Positions 62,885-64,000 of a DNA stretch of 64,000 nucleotides are shown here, in pieces (position 1 is the first letter of the stretch; every line of letters begins with the position of its first letter). The notes under the pieces are model-generated. The model saw only the letters and a list, made by a program, of their open reading frames with translations. It searched no databases and had not been told where the DNA came from. The position numbers and the translations under genes were made by a program. The stretch comes from JBPEWY01 sp965224095 (GTDB taxonomy: Bacteria; Bacteroidota; Bacteroidia; Flavobacteriales; Flavobacteriaceae), in assembly GCA_965224095.1 (NCBI GenBank), contig OZ245039.1, forward strand, positions 1,674,001 through 1,738,000, in the 5' to 3' direction.

Positions 62885-64000
62885 TTATTTTGTTTTTATT
62901 TCTTTACCTCCTTCTGCCATTTTTTTATCAAATGCCTCTCGGACTTTTTGATATGCATCAGGGTTATTTTTTTCTAAATCTTCTAATATTTTTTTGCCTG
63001 GAGAGTTCCTGCCATTCAATAAATTATCTCCATTAGCTTTTTTAGCCTTTCTTAATAGAAGTTCTTCAAAAGCAAATGACGTTTGTCTAACGTTTAAACC
63101 GGCTACACCTTCAGTAACAGAATACGATATAACCTTATCTCCTTTCCTTACTTTAAGGCTTTGAGTTGCTCTACGAGAAGGCCCTTTACCCACATAAATA
63201 GTTTCATTAGCTACGTCTCTTACGTCGTAAAATCCACTGGGTACATTTGGGTCGTGCTTTTTCCTTACTTTTTGTAAATCATCAACTTCATTAACTATTT
63301 TCCCTTTAGATACTTTAGGTTTGACAAGTTTTTTGACTCCTTTAGCAACCAAGGTGCTTCCACCCAAAAGTATCCCAACAGAACCTTCTCCTACTTCAAG
63401 TCCAACATTATAAATATCCTCGTCAGTAGCATTACCTGTCGCCAGTCTTTCTATCATACCCGCGTACTCATCTACGATACTTTCAAGGGTACCTATTGGG
63501 TCATTTATCAAAGCCTTAAAGGATGCATTTACTTGCTCTCTAAACTCAGAATCCGTAGCATAATCCCAAACGAATCCAACAGTTCCGGTCAAACCTTCCC
63601 AAACCCCGTCTACAAGACCTTTTATAAAAGGAGAGGTGTCATCTGGTAATAATTCGGAAGGTTTAGGCCAATTACCCTCTTCATCAACAATATATATTGG
63701 ATTATTTAAGGCAAAATTATATGGAGAATGACCAGCAAATACTTGTGCATAAGCATCTACACTTATCCATCTTCCAACTCGTGGATCGTATCCTCTTTCA
63801 GCATAGGCAATATGGTTTCCCTCTCCCTTAATCTCATTATCCATCTCCTGTCCCTGGAATCCATATCGATAATCCGCGCTATTCCCGTGTCTGTTAGGCA
63901 ACAGCATTCCAAACGGGTAGTAATCATTAAATGCAAGAACGTCTGCCGTAAAATTAGTCAAATTATTGGCACTGGCAAGCTTTCGATCGCTTACTACACT
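62885..64000 (-). CDS. RHS protein, C-terminal part with GIY-YIG-like nuclease tail (gene runs off the window)
   Basis: The frame is open to the window end; the first start-like codon (TTG 63961) is internal. It opens with VSDRKLASANNLTNF and NDYYPFGMLLPNRHG, then the RHS core YGFQGQEMDNEIKGEGNH, GYDPRVGRWISVDAYA and NNPIYIVDEEGN, a different core from the giant gene. A linker (about 110-230 of the visible part) leads to the tail: FYDVRDVANETIYVGKGPSR, SFAFEELLLRKAKK and LLNGRNSPGKK fit a GIY-YIG/URI-type endonuclease with Tyr, Arg and Glu. The next gene is the immunity candidate. Confidence 0.75.
   Translation of the reverse strand, partial: SVVSDRKLASANNLTNFTADVLAFNDYYPFGMLLPNRHGNSADYRYGFQGQEMDNEIKGEGNHIAYAERGYDPRVGRWISVDAYAQVFAGHSPYNFALNNPIYIVDEEGNWPKPSELLPDDTSPFIKGLVDGVWEGLTGTVGFVWDYATDSEFREQVNASFKALINDPIGTLESIVDEYAGMIERLATGNATDEDIYNVGLEVGEGSVGILLGGSTLVAKGVKKLVKPKVSKGKIVNEVDDLQKVRKKHDPNVPSGFYDVRDVANETIYVGKGPSRRATQSLKVRKGDKVISYSVTEGVAGLNVRQTSFAFEELLLRKAKKANGDNLLNGRNSPGKKILEDLEKNNPDAYQKVREAFDKKMAEGGKEIKTK

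Overview
The window looks like a chromosomal segment of a flavobacterium (Bacteroidota, family Flavobacteriaceae or a close relative). The evidence is the mre/mrdA/rodA block, the surE-lpxB pair, an HMG-CoA reductase next to a GYDIA-type GHMP kinase, a type IX secretion sorting domain, promoters of the TTTG / TAnnTTTG type, many lipoproteins with a Cys just after the signal peptide, and moderately low GC. Genus and species cannot be read from the sequence.

Layout. Positions 1-27.5 kb are conserved housekeeping DNA. On the plus strand lie the cell-shape operon (end of mreC, mreD, PBP2, rodA), surE, a small membrane protein, lpxB, an NlpC/P60 lipoprotein, comEC, HMG-CoA reductase and the GHMP kinase. 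On the minus strand lie Prc protease with an OppC-like permease, a dipeptidyl peptidase IV with two POT peptide transporters, and an envelope-biogenesis operon (coaX, outer membrane protein, TPR protein, lptC, small protein, CNNM/CorC protein, PpiD-like foldase).

A tRNA-Phe gene at 27.6 kb marks the change to accessory DNA. From 27.7 to 46.8 kb, on the minus strand, lies a polymorphic-toxin locus: a 3216-residue SpvB/FG-GAP/RHS protein with a lipase-like C-terminal tail, its probable lipoprotein immunity gene, and two displaced RHS tails without a gene body (L,D-transpeptidase-like; HExxH metallopeptidase). Each displaced tail is followed by its own probable lipoprotein immunity gene, and there are further orphan immunity-like genes. 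Upstream sit a T9SS-sorted protein, a response regulator and a broken histidine kinase. An imperfect 81-bp direct repeat, one copy at the tRNA-Phe 3' end and one at the broken kinase, brackets this 19-kb region. Both displaced tails carry the same small hairpin-forming insert at the same point of the RHS core, with compensatory differences in its stem.

A frameshifted pseudogene (47.1-48.5 kb) is followed by a compact 13-gene minus-strand operon (48.7-60.1 kb) encoding a type II secretion/type IV pilus-like machine: four pseudopilin-like proteins, GspF, GspE, secretin, GspL-, GspM- and GspC-like proteins, an A24-type prepilin peptidase, an Fn3-like lipoprotein and a MORN-like protein. All pseudopilin-like proteins have Ala, not Gly, before the predicted cleavage site. 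The window ends with a membrane protein gene, REP-like palindromic repeats, a DUF2059-like protein, and the 3' part of a second RHS toxin (GIY-YIG-like tail) with a cytosolic leucine-rich immunity candidate.
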